Shown here: positions 1 through 7,278 of the stretch, in pieces | Layout: each line of letters opens with the position of its first letter | How positions within the stretch are numbered: the stretch's first letter is position 1 | Assembly (NCBI RefSeq): GCF_030042015.1 | Contig: NZ_JASIAL010000058.1 | Coordinates: 1-15,645 of the forward strand | Direction: 5' to 3' | Source of the DNA: Trebonia sp030042015 | GTDB taxonomy: Bacteria > Actinomycetota > Actinomycetes > Streptosporangiales > Streptosporangiaceae | Length of the DNA: 15,645 bases | Notes under the pieces: generated by a model | Told to the model about the DNA's origin: nothing | The model's database searches: none | Seen by the model: the letters and a program-made list of their open reading frames with translations, nothing else | Program-made: the position numbers and the translations under genes

Positions 1-60
1 GCCGGCCTGGTGAGCGCCGGCGCGGCAGGCCGCGGCGCGGCCGGCGGCGGCACCGCATGA
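1..60 (+). CDS. 3' end of an upstream gene, probably the partner sensor histidine kinase (partial)
   Basis: The frame ending in TGA at 58-60 is open to the left edge and encodes 19 residues rich in Ala and Gly. The TGA overlaps the ATG of the response regulator in an ATGA arrangement (57-60), which is typical of translationally coupled genes. Two-component genes in actinomycetes commonly lie in this order, kinase first, so a sensor histidine kinase is the likely product. The visible tail carries no kinase motif, so identity rests on context only. Confidence 0.45.
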   Translation, partial: AGLVSAGAAGRGAAGGGTA

Positions 61-785
61 CGATCTCGGTCGCGGTCGCCGACGACCAGGCACTGGTGCG
101 CGTGGGGTTCTGCGGGATCATCGCCGCGACGCCGGGGTTCGCCGTCGTCGGCCAGGCCGCCAACGGCGCAGAAGCCGTCGAGGTCGCCCGGGCCGCCAAA
201 CCGGATGTCGTTCTCATGGACGTGCGGATGCCAGTGCTCGACGGCATCGAGGCCACCCGCCAGATCACCGCCGCGGCGGAGTCGGCGGGCGTGCGCGTGG
301 TCATCCTGACGACCTTCGACCTCGACGAGTACGTATTCGCGGCGCTGCGCGCCGGAGCGAGCGGATTCCTGCTCAAGGACACGCTTCCTGCCGACCTGCT
401 GACGGCCATCCGGGTCGTCGCGGGCGGCGAGGCGCTGCTCGCGCCGAGCATCACCCGCCGCCTGATCAGCGAGTTCATCAGCACGCCAGCGTCGGCCCTG
501 GCCGCCGGGACGAGAATCGGGGCAGGCACGGCGACCGCGGCGGGCATGGCCGCCACGCCCGCGCTGCGGGCTGGCCAGGTCACCCAGCTGCTCACCGAGC
601 GCGAGTGCGAAGTGCTCCGGCTCGTGGCCACCGGCCTGTCGAACGCGGAGATAGCCGACCGGCTGATCATCTCCCCCGCCACCGCCAAGACGCACGTGGC
701 GCACCTGCTCACCAAGCTCGGCGCCAGGGACCGGGTGCAGCTGGTGATCATCGCCTACCAGGCAGGACTCGCGTCCGCGGCGTAA
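57..785 (+). CDS. NarL/FixJ-family response regulator with LuxR-type DNA-binding domain
   Basis: This 242-residue protein is a two-component transcription regulator acting in the cytoplasm. The receiver domain spans about residues 4-120. It has the acidic pair D9/D10, the phosphoacceptor D55 in LMDVRMP, T85/T86 in the switch strand and K107 in FLLKD. A LuxR helix-turn-helix fills residues 178-238 (LTEREcEVLRLVATGLSN, then the recognition helix around SPATAKTHVAHLLTKL). The linker, about residues 141-176, is long and made mostly of Ala, Gly and Thr, so the protein is longer than the roughly 210-220 residues usual for the family. The ATG overlaps the stop of the preceding gene, pointing to co-translation with a cognate kinase. 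Its target genes cannot be read from the sequence. The next gene is 71 nt downstream and could share the transcript, but nothing proves a functional link. Confidence 0.93.
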   Translation: MTISVAVADDQALVRVGFCGIIAATPGFAVVGQAANGAEAVEVARAAKPDVVLMDVRMPVLDGIEATRQITAAAESAGVRVVILTTFDLDEYVFAALRAGASGFLLKDTLPADLLTAIRVVAGGEALLAPSITRRLISEFISTPASALAAGTRIGAGTATAAGMAATPALRAGQVTQLLTERECEVLRLVATGLSNAEIADRLIISPATAKTHVAHLLTKLGARDRVQLVIIAYQAGLASAA

Positions 786-856
786 CGGGAGAGCGTGCCG
801 GGTATGTCATGCATTGTCGCGGACCGGACTGGCCGGGCCGACCCCGGAGGTGACCG

Positions 857-2353
857 ATGACGCACACCATCCAGCTGGACGAGAACGTCGTGCGGGACGC
901 GGTGGGGGCGCTCGCCGCGACGCTCGGGGACGACAACGTGATCACGTCCCCGGGCGAGCTGCTCGACTACCGCGACCCCTACGACTACAAGGGCTCCGAC
1001 GAGCACACAGGCGCGGCCGTGGTGACCCCCGGCTCTGTCGAGGAGGTCCAGGAGATCGTCCGGATCGCCAACGCGTTCCGCGTCCCGCTGTGGACGTTCG
1101 GCCAGGGCCGCAACTACGCCTACGGCGGGCCGGCGCCCCGGGTGCGCGGCTCGATCCAGGTCAGCTTCCGCAAGATGAACAGGGTGCTCGAAGTCGACGA
1201 CGAGCTCGCCTACGCGGTCGTCGAGCCCGGGGTGCGCTTCTACGACCTCTACGACCACCTGCAGGCCGGCGGCTACCGCCTGTGGCCCTCGATCCCCGAT
1301 CTGGGATGGGGCAGCGTGGTGGGCAACACGCTCGACAGCGGCCGCGGCTACACGAGATACGGCGATCACCCCTTGACGCAGTGCGGCATGGAAGTCGTGC
1401 TCGCCAACGGCGAGCTGCTGCGCACCGGCATGGGCGGGATCAGCACGAGCAAGGTCTGGCACCTGTTCCGCGAGTCGTACGGGCCCAACCACGCGGGGCT
1501 GTTCTTCCAGTCGAACTTCGGGATCGTCACGAAGATGGGCGTGTGGCTGATGCGGGCGCCCGAGGTGTACGTGTCGGGGTTCGCCACCTGGCGCGACGAG
1601 GAGCGCGTGGCCGGCGTCGTCGACGCGCTGCGCGAGCTGATGTTCGAGGGGATCATCACCAACCAGCCGCTCCTCGGGTTCGGCTCTCCCACGGAAAGCG
1701 GACGGGACGCGCGCAAGGGCGGCTGGATGGTCCGCTTCGCGCTGTACGGCCGCGAGCCCGTTGTCGAGGCCCAGTACGCGGCGGTGCGCGACGCGCTTGA
1801 GCGCGCCGGCGACGTGACGGTCGGCCGCCGCGTCTACCGCGGCGACGAGGAGCGCTCCCGCGCGACGATGCACGACGACAAGGTCCAGGGCGGCGTCCCC
1901 GGTCTTGAGCTGCTCGAGATGTTCAAGAAACTCAACGGCGAGGACGCCGGCCACCTGGACCTCTCCGCGCTCGGCCCGCTGACCGGCGCCGACGTTCTCA
2001 AGTCGATCCGGCTGCGGCGCGAGCTCTACGCGCGCTACGGCCTGACGTACAGCGCCGGCATCGTGCTGCTGCCGCGATCCGCGCTGAACATCAGCGCGGT
2101 CGTGTTCGACACCCGTGATGAGCAGGCCACGCGCGCCGCCTACGCCGCCTATAACGAAATGGCCGCCGAACTCGCCCGGGCCGGCTACCCCGTCTACCGC
2201 ACGAACATCCAGAGCATGGACGTCGTCGCCGACCTGTTCGACTTCGGTGACCACGCGCAGCGGCGGCTCAACGAACGGCTGAAGGACGTGCTCGATCCCA
2301 ACGGCATTCTGTCGCCGGGCAAGCAGGGTATCTGGCCGCGGCACATGCGCTAA
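857..2353 (+). CDS. FAD-binding oxidase/dehydrogenase of the vanillyl-alcohol oxidase / 4-cresol dehydrogenase family
   Basis: This 498-residue flavoprotein has an N-terminal PCMH-type FAD domain (about 45-230) and a C-terminal cap domain. VAO-family members oxidise para-alkyl or para-hydroxymethyl phenols. Signatures are GRNYAYGGPAPR (84-95), IPDLGWGSVVGNTLDSG (146-162), GYTRYGDH (164-171) and the terminal DPNGILSPGKQGIWP (480-494). Aligned from memory to fungal VAO, the catalytic Asp170 corresponds to D148, and the phenolate-binding Tyr108/Tyr503/Arg504 to Y89, Y447 and R448, all present. The residue at the VAO covalent-flavin His422 position is N411, so FAD is probably bound non-covalently. 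No signal peptide is visible. A strong ribosome site, GGAGGTGA at 846-853, fixes the ATG. The natural substrate (a lignin-type or tyrosine-derived phenol, or something else) is unknown, and oxidase versus dehydrogenase activity cannot be decided by reading. Confidence 0.88.
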   Translation: MTHTIQLDENVVRDAVGALAATLGDDNVITSPGELLDYRDPYDYKGSDEHTGAAVVTPGSVEEVQEIVRIANAFRVPLWTFGQGRNYAYGGPAPRVRGSIQVSFRKMNRVLEVDDELAYAVVEPGVRFYDLYDHLQAGGYRLWPSIPDLGWGSVVGNTLDSGRGYTRYGDHPLTQCGMEVVLANGELLRTGMGGISTSKVWHLFRESYGPNHAGLFFQSNFGIVTKMGVWLMRAPEVYVSGFATWRDEERVAGVVDALRELMFEGIITNQPLLGFGSPTESGRDARKGGWMVRFALYGREPVVEAQYAAVRDALERAGDVTVGRRVYRGDEERSRATMHDDKVQGGVPGLELLEMFKKLNGEDAGHLDLSALGPLTGADVLKSIRLRRELYARYGLTYSAGIVLLPRSALNISAVVFDTRDEQATRAAYAAYNEMAAELARAGYPVYRTNIQSMDVVADLFDFGDHAQRRLNERLKDVLDPNGILSPGKQGIWPRHMR

Positions 2354-2455
2354 GCCACGCGCCGGGCGGCTGCCATTGCGCCGTTAGGCGATGACCGGAA
2401 AACCACGGGCACGAACAATCGCCCACGGCCTATTCGAGTTTTCACGGCTCCGGAA

Positions 2456-2484
2456 TTGACAAGGCCGCGCACGCACCCCATTCT
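2456..2484 (+). promoter_or_regulatory. Candidate promoter upstream of the membrane-protein/kinase pair
   Basis: A perfect -35 hexamer TTGACA lies at 2456-2461. The best -10 at a 17-nt spacing is CATTCT (2479-2484), a weak match at three of six positions. The site sits in a locally AT-richer part of the 267-nt gap (2354-2620) between the flavoprotein gene and the next gene. It would give a leader of roughly 130 nt. Confidence 0.35.
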
Positions 2485-2518
2485 TGGGACGGGGCATCAG
2501 GTGGGGGATTTACGCACA

Positions 2519-2560
2519 CCCGGATGCAGGCTAAGCGGCAGTTGCCTGCGCGGGTTTTCT
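2519..2560 (+). terminator. Intrinsic terminator-like hairpin with U tract (terminator or attenuator)
   Basis: GCAGGC (2526-2531) pairs with GCCTGC (2544-2549). The stem is extended by CCCG (2519-2522) with CGGG (2551-2554) across a small bulge. It is followed at once by TTTTCTT (2555-2561), a real U tract, which is uncommon in this GC-rich window. It could end the flavoprotein transcript or, since it lies between a TTGACA site and the next start codon, act as an attenuator. Confidence 0.5.
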
Positions 2561-2620
2561 TCGGCCCGATGCCACGTCTTGATGGCATGTGCTGTCATCG
2601 CCCGACGCGAGGGGGATTTA

Positions 2621-3403
2621 ATGGCGGGCTCGCCTGGTGGGACGGGATCCGTCGGGCCGTCTGACGCTGGCCAGGCAACTGCCCAGACACATCCGGCGAC
2701 CGAAGCCGCGCCGACGCACCCGCCGACGCACCCCCCGACGCAAGTCCTCAGGTACGGTCCCGGTGTTCCCGCGGCCAAGACGCCGGAGGTCCCCGGAGCG
2801 CCAGGGGCGCCAGGGGTGCCCGGGGCGCCGGGGACCTTGATCCAGGCTCAGACGACCGCCGGGCTCGGCGGCGCCGGCCGCCCCCAGGAGATCGTCAGGC
2901 GCGGGCCTGGGGTCCCGGCCGCCGCGCCTTCGACCGTCTCCGCGCCCCAGGCCGGGCCGACGGCCGAGCAGGTCTGGCGCGCCGGGCTGCCGGCCGGCCC
3001 GCCCCGGCAGCGGCGCCGGCTGTTCCGCCGGGCGCGCACGGCACTCAGCGTCGCCTTGCTGATCGCTTCCGTCGTGGTGATTTACCTGCGGCTGCACCAC
3101 GGGCCGTTCGGGGTGACCGGGGTAGCCATCACCCAGGAGACGAAAAACGGGTGCGCGGTGGACGTGACGGGGCGGATCACCACGACAGGCGCGGCCGGGA
3201 TCGTCTCTTACCAGTGGGTGTTCAAGCCGCAGGCGGGGGCCCCGCAGCCGCAGAACCAGTCGGTCGCGTCCGGGCAGTCCGCGGTGTACGTGACCGCCGC
3301 GGTCGAGGGCGAGGGCCACGGCAGCATCGCGCAGACGGTCACCTTGCAGGTCCTGGGTCCCGGGCGGGCAAGCGCCTCGGCCAACGTGATCGTGAGCTGC
3401 TGA
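2621..3403 (+). CDS. Single-pass membrane protein with proline-rich cytoplasmic region and extracellular beta domain; kinase neighbour
   Basis: I do not recognise a named family. The 260-residue product has a disordered Pro/Gly/Ala/Thr-rich N-terminal region (1-125), a basic stretch RQRRRLFRRAR (129-139), one membrane helix (about 140-157) and a C-terminal extracytoplasmic domain (160-260) with alternating beta-strand patterns. The positive-inside rule places the N-terminus in the cytoplasm. Cysteines 178 and 260 could form a disulfide. The disordered part holds a collagen-like G-x-x tract (57-71) and the motif QVLRYGPGVPA (41-51), echoed as EIVRRGPGVPA (90-100) and weakly at 117-127. The ATG is chosen because of GAGGGGGA at 2609-2616; an in-frame TTG at 2456 lies in the promoter-like region. 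The kinase gene follows after 25 nt, so the two are probably co-transcribed and may be partners or a kinase-substrate pair; that is inference. Confidence 0.8.
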   Translation: MAGSPGGTGSVGPSDAGQATAQTHPATEAAPTHPPTHPPTQVLRYGPGVPAAKTPEVPGAPGAPGVPGAPGTLIQAQTTAGLGGAGRPQEIVRRGPGVPAAAPSTVSAPQAGPTAEQVWRAGLPAGPPRQRRRLFRRARTALSVALLIASVVVIYLRLHHGPFGVTGVAITQETKNGCAVDVTGRITTTGAAGIVSYQWVFKPQAGAPQPQNQSVASGQSAVYVTAAVEGEGHGSIAQTVTLQVLGPGRASASANVIVSC

Positions 3404-3428
3404 CGGCGGGCGCGGAGAGGCGGGCCTC

Positions 3429-5075
3429 GTGACCGACTGGGCTGTTCCCGGGTACACCGCGCTGAAGCCGCTGGGCTCGGGCGGGTTCGGTACCGTGATG
3501 CTGGCCAGGCATGACGCCACGGGCACGCCCGTGGCGATCAAGTACCTGCACCCGCAGATGCTTGCCGACCCGCACACGGCGCAGCTGTTCCGCGCCGAGG
3601 CGATCGTGCTCAGCTCGCTGGATGACCCCTACGTGGTCCGGCTGTATGAGTACGTCGAATCGCCGGCGGGCGCGGCCATCGTCATGGAGCTCATCGACGG
3701 CACCTCGCTGCGGGAGATCTTGACACGCCAGGGCAGGACCACGCCGGAGGCGGCCCTGGTGGTGCTGCTCGGCTCGCTGCTCGGCCTGGCGGCGGCGCAC
3801 GCGCGCGGGGTGGTGCACCGGGATTACAAGCCAGAGAACGTGCTGGTCAACGGGTACGGCGCGAGCAAGCTGACCGATTTCGGCATCGCGGCGCGGGCCG
3901 GGACACCGGGGACTGCGGCCGGCACGCTGGCCTACGCGCCGCCCGAGCAGTTCGACGGCGCCCCGGCCACCCCGGCCAGCGACGTCTACGCGGCCACCGC
4001 CACCTTCTACGAGTGCCTGGCCGGCCATCCGCCGTTCACCGGGCAGACCCTGCAGACGCTGATGTACCAGCATCGCACCGAGCCGGTGCCGATGGAGCCG
4101 GTGCCCGAGCCGCTGCGGTCGCTGGTGGCCCGCGGGATGGCCAAGAACCCCGCCTACCGGCCCGCCGACGCCGGCGCCCTCGCCACCGATCTCCGCACCG
4201 CTGCCGCGGGGGCGTACGGCCGGGACTGGCAGCTTCACGGCCGAACCAACCTCGGCGAGGCGGCGCTGCTCCTCGCCGCCCTGTGGCCGTCCGGGGGCGC
4301 CGGGATCCCCGCGCTGCACGGCTTCACCGCCGAGCAGGTCCGCCTGCAGGGCCAGAACGCACCACAAACCGGGGGGGACCGCCCCCAGCAGGCTCGGGAA
4401 GCCCGGAACTCCCAGCGGGGCGGGCAGGGCCGGGAGACCCGCGCCGAGCAACACCAGTGGCACCTGCGGCATATTTTGCATCTTGAGCATCTCGCTCATC
4501 TGCGATACCTCAGGTCGCTGGGCACCGTCCTCACGGTGGCCGCCGCGGCCGCAGTCGTGGCGGCCGGCGTGACCTTCGCCGTCACCGGCCATTCACCGAG
4601 CCCGCCCGGCCCGGCGGGTTCGGCCGGCCAGTCGGCGAGTCACTCCGCGGTCTCCGTCCACCCGGTCTCGCTTCAGCCGTCGGTCGCGCCTGGGGATTAT
4701 CCGGTCAACCGCGTGATCACGGACGACAGTCCCTGGACCCTGACCCTGGCCAGTATCGACGTGCTCGCCTCCGGCGAGGCCGAGTTCATCGTCGAGTACA
4801 CCAATACCGGTTCGACGGCCGGCCAGCTGACGTGCTCGGGCGTCACCGGTGCGGACTTGGAGACGGTGACCTTCGGCAACGGCCAGACGATTTCGTCGAT
4901 TGCCACGTTCTGCTCACAGCACCCGAACGCGATCAATTACGATGTCGGAGCGGGTCAGTCCAGCATGAGCTACGCGATATTCCCTGATGCCGGCAAGCTG
5001 ACTCAGCCATTCACGCTGAGCTGGGGCTCAGGAGGAGATCTGGCCGGCGAACTCAGCGGCCTCAAGCTCCCCTAG
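3429..5075 (+). CDS. Transmembrane Ser/Thr protein kinase (PknB-like) with extracellular sensor-type domain
   Basis: This 548-residue receptor-like kinase phosphorylates Ser/Thr on cytoplasmic proteins. The kinase domain (9-260) is complete: glycine loop GSGGFG (16-21), catalytic lysine K38 in VAIK, helix-C glutamate E57, catalytic loop HRDYKPEN (130-137, Tyr replacing the usual Leu), DFG (150-152), AGTLAYAPPEQ (164-174) and D185. A long juxtamembrane linker (about 262-363) follows. It contains six consecutive tripeptides starting with His (H342, 345, 348, 351, 354, 357, then Y360). The membrane helix is about 364-384. The extracellular part (385-548) has a Ser/Pro-rich stalk and a beta-rich domain with two cysteines, C469 and C495, suggesting ligand or wall sensing. 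No PASTA repeats are present, so it is not a true PknB orthologue. The start is GTG with GGAGAGG at 3415-3421. The preceding membrane-protein gene is 25 nt away. Confidence 0.93.
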   Translation: MTDWAVPGYTALKPLGSGGFGTVMLARHDATGTPVAIKYLHPQMLADPHTAQLFRAEAIVLSSLDDPYVVRLYEYVESPAGAAIVMELIDGTSLREILTRQGRTTPEAALVVLLGSLLGLAAAHARGVVHRDYKPENVLVNGYGASKLTDFGIAARAGTPGTAAGTLAYAPPEQFDGAPATPASDVYAATATFYECLAGHPPFTGQTLQTLMYQHRTEPVPMEPVPEPLRSLVARGMAKNPAYRPADAGALATDLRTAAAGAYGRDWQLHGRTNLGEAALLLAALWPSGGAGIPALHGFTAEQVRLQGQNAPQTGGDRPQQAREARNSQRGGQGRETRAEQHQWHLRHILHLEHLAHLRYLRSLGTVLTVAAAAAVVAAGVTFAVTGHSPSPPGPAGSAGQSASHSAVSVHPVSLQPSVAPGDYPVNRVITDDSPWTLTLASIDVLASGEAEFIVEYTNTGSTAGQLTCSGVTGADLETVTFGNGQTISSIATFCSQHPNAINYDVGAGQSSMSYAIFPDAGKLTQPFTLSWGSGGDLAGELSGLKLP

Positions 5076-5095
5076 CGGACAGGTGGCCCGTCCGC
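5075..5095 (+). terminator. Weak hairpin at the end of the kinase gene, between convergent genes
   Basis: GCGGAC (5075-5080) pairs perfectly with GTCCGC (5090-5095) around a 9-nt loop, starting at the last base of the kinase stop codon. No U tract follows directly. An AT-rich run with TTCTTTT at 5147-5153 lies further on, just before the end of ctaF on the other strand. It may help separate the convergent transcripts. Confidence 0.3.
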
Positions 5096-5157
5096 ACAGT
5101 CCGCTGGCGCGGGGCGCGAAGTCAGGCCTCCGTTCGGGATAATAATTCTTTTCCTGC

Positions 5158-5553
5158 TCAGTGGCTGAAGTGGCCCCTGTAGTACTCGAAGACGAACCCG
5201 ATCGTCGAGAACACCACGAACAGCAGGCCGATCAGGACCAGCCACCACCCGAACGCGAAGCCGAGCGCGGTCACCGCGGCGGACAGGCCAAGGAACAGCG
5301 GCCACCAGCTGTGCGGGCTGAAGAAGCCGACCTCGCCGGTGCCCTCGGCGATCTCGCCTTCCGGGTTGTCCTCCGGTCGCGGCGGCAGCCGGCGGCCGGT
5401 GAACAGCACGTAGAACCCGGCCAGGATGGCCAGGCCGACCGCGAGGGCGAGCGCGGTCGTCCCTGTCGGGTCGTACGAGGTGTACCAGTAGACCACGTCG
5501 GCGCCGATGAAGAAGATGCCGCACCCGAGGAAAAGCCAGCCTTCGACCCTCAT
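5158..5553 (-). CDS. ctaF: Cytochrome c oxidase subunit 4 (actinobacterial CtaF)
   Basis: This 131-residue membrane protein is the small actinobacteria-type subunit IV of the aa3 cytochrome c oxidase. It has four hydrophobic segments: about 5-23, 32-52, 84-103 and 105-124. Charged residues in the central loop form PPRPEDNPEGEIAEG. FFSPHSWWPLFLGL and the terminal FEYYRGHFSH are characteristic of the family as I know it. The subunit stabilises the complex and holds no metal centre. The gene begins 12 nt after the ctaD stop, with a G-rich ribosome site in that gap, so it is the third gene of the ctaC-ctaD-ctaF operon. It converges on the kinase gene, leaving 82 nt between the stops. Confidence 0.92.
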   Translation of the reverse strand: MRVEGWLFLGCGIFFIGADVVYWYTSYDPTGTTALALAVGLAILAGFYVLFTGRRLPPRPEDNPEGEIAEGTGEVGFFSPHSWWPLFLGLSAAVTALGFAFGWWLVLIGLLFVVFSTIGFVFEYYRGHFSH

Positions 5554-5565
5554 GTCGCCGCCCCC

Positions 5566-7278
5566 CTACTTCTTCGCTGCGCTGATCGCGGGGATTTGCT
5601 GTTCGAGGCCCATGGACTCGCGGCCCGCCTTGATGTGCGGGTAGTGCGCCTCGAACGCAGGCCGCTCGGACCGGATGCGGGGGATGCGGTAGAAGTTGTG
5701 CCGCGGCGGCGGGCACGAGGTGGCCCACTCAAGTGAGCTGCAGTAGCCCCACGGGTCTTCCTCCGTCACCCGCTCGCCGAACCGCGCGGTGACGTACACG
5801 TTCCAGATGAACATCAGCACCGACAGCGCGAGGACCCACGACCCGACGGTGGAGATGATGTTCAGCGTCGTCACGTTCCCCGGCAGGAACGGGTAGTTCG
5901 CCGTGCGGCGGACCTGGCCCTCGACGCCCGTCCAGTGCTGGACGAGGAACGTCATGTTGAAGCCGATGAACAAGAACCAGAACTGGACCTTGCCGAGCTT
6001 GCTGTTGAGCATCTTGCCGGTCATCTTCGGCCACCAGAAGTACAGCCCGGCGAACATCTCGAACATCACGGTCCCGGCGAGCACGTAGTGGAAGTGCGCC
6101 ACCACGAAATAGGAGTCCGAAACCGCGAAGTCCAGCGGCGGGGAGGCCAGGATGATGCCGGTGATGCCGCCGAACAGGAACACGATCAGGAAGCCGATCG
6201 TGTACAGCATCGGCGGCTCGAACGAGAGCTGGCCGCGCCAGATCGTGCCCGCCCAGTTGAAGAACTTCACCCCGGTGGGCACCGCGATCAGGAACGTCAT
6301 GAACGAGAAGAACGGCAGCAGGACCGCGCCGGTGGTGAACATGTGGTGCGCCCACACGGTCATCGACAGGCCGGCGATCGCGATCGTCGCGGCGATCAGC
6401 GTCTTGTAGCCGAACAGCGGCTTGCGCGCGAACACCGGCAGGATCTCCGTGGCTATGCCGAAGAACGGCAGCGCGAGGATGTAGACCTCGGGATGGCCGA
6501 AGAACCAGAACAGGTTCTGCCACAAGATCGCGCCGCCGCTGTTGGCGGCGAACACCTGCGCGCCCAGCCGCCGGTCGATCTCGAGCACGAGCAGCGCGGC
6601 CGCGAGCACGGGGAAGGCCAGCAGGATCAGCATGGAGGTCAGGAGCGCGTTCCACGTGAAGATCGGCATCCGGAACATCGTCATGCCGGGTGCCCGCATG
6701 CAGAAGATCGTCGTGACGAAGTTCACTCCGCCCAGGATCGTGCCGAACCCGGACAGCACCAGGCCCATGATCCACATGTCGGCGCCGACGCCGGGCGAGT
6801 ACGTCGCGCTGGTCAGCGGCGAGTACGCGTACCAGCCGAACGAGGCGGAGCCGCCGGGCGCCAGGAAGCTGGCCAGCAGGATCAGCCCGCCGAAGGTGAA
6901 CAGGTAGTAGCTGAGCAGGTTCAGCCGCGGGAACGCCACGTCGGGCGAGCCGATCTGCAGCGGTATCAGCTCGTTCGCGAATCCCACGAACAGCGGGGTC
7001 GCGAACAGCAGCAGCATGATCGTGCCGTGCATGGTGAACAGCTCGTTGTACTGCTGGTCCGATACCACGGTGTTCGTCGGGCCCATGAGCTGGATCCGCA
7101 TCAGCAGCGCCATGACGCCGGCGGCCAGGAAGAAGATGAACGACGTGATCAGGTACAGGTGGCCGATGATCTTGTGGTCGGTGGACGAGAGCCAGCCCGC
7201 GAGGACCGAGCCCTTGCGCTCGGTCTTCCGCGCCCGGGCCACCGCGCGGGCCGCCTCCCGCTGGTCAAGCGTCGTCAC
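5566..7278 (-). CDS. ctaD: Cytochrome c oxidase subunit I
   Basis: This 570-residue integral membrane protein (about 12 helices) is the catalytic subunit that reduces O2 to water and pumps protons. All metal ligands are present: H84 (MHG) and H397 for haem a, H395 for haem a3 in VVAHFHY, and H262 in FGHPEVY plus H311/H312 in HHMF for CuB. Y266 sits where the His-Tyr crosslink forms. The reading frame runs further upstream to 7329, but the start chosen is the GTG at 7276-7278, because it overlaps the ctaC stop as GTGA and gives the expected N-terminus TTLDQREAARAV before the conserved STDHKIIGHLY. ctaF follows after 12 nt. There is no sign of damage. Confidence 0.96.
   Translation of the reverse strand: MTTLDQREAARAVARARKTERKGSVLAGWLSSTDHKIIGHLYLITSFIFFLAAGVMALLMRIQLMGPTNTVVSDQQYNELFTMHGTIMLLLFATPLFVGFANELIPLQIGSPDVAFPRLNLLSYYLFTFGGLILLASFLAPGGSASFGWYAYSPLTSATYSPGVGADMWIMGLVLSGFGTILGGVNFVTTIFCMRAPGMTMFRMPIFTWNALLTSMLILLAFPVLAAALLVLEIDRRLGAQVFAANSGGAILWQNLFWFFGHPEVYILALPFFGIATEILPVFARKPLFGYKTLIAATIAIAGLSMTVWAHHMFTTGAVLLPFFSFMTFLIAVPTGVKFFNWAGTIWRGQLSFEPPMLYTIGFLIVFLFGGITGIILASPPLDFAVSDSYFVVAHFHYVLAGTVMFEMFAGLYFWWPKMTGKMLNSKLGKVQFWFLFIGFNMTFLVQHWTGVEGQVRRTANYPFLPGNVTTLNIISTVGSWVLALSVLMFIWNVYVTARFGERVTEEDPWGYCSSLEWATSCPPPRHNFYRIPRIRSERPAFEAHYPHIKAGRESMGLEQQIPAISAAKK

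Noticed and set aside
755..2344. A 529-codon open frame on the minus strand opposite the flavoprotein gene
   Set aside because: It mirrors the codon structure of a well-supported gene; long antisense frames are expected at this GC content, and it has no recognisable domain.
2490..2620. Known riboswitch (c-di-AMP type considered) in the leader of the kinase pair
   Set aside because: Some words look similar, but the conserved core is absent; only a hairpin with U tract can be defended.
2618..4592. Long minus-strand frames opposite the kinase pair
   Set aside because: Kinase motifs are complete on the plus strand; the antisense products are low-complexity Arg/Gly-rich shadows.
3429..5075. Orthologue of PknB with PASTA repeats
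   Set aside because: The outer region is a single beta-rich domain with two cysteines after a Ser/Pro stalk; no PASTA repeats are seen.
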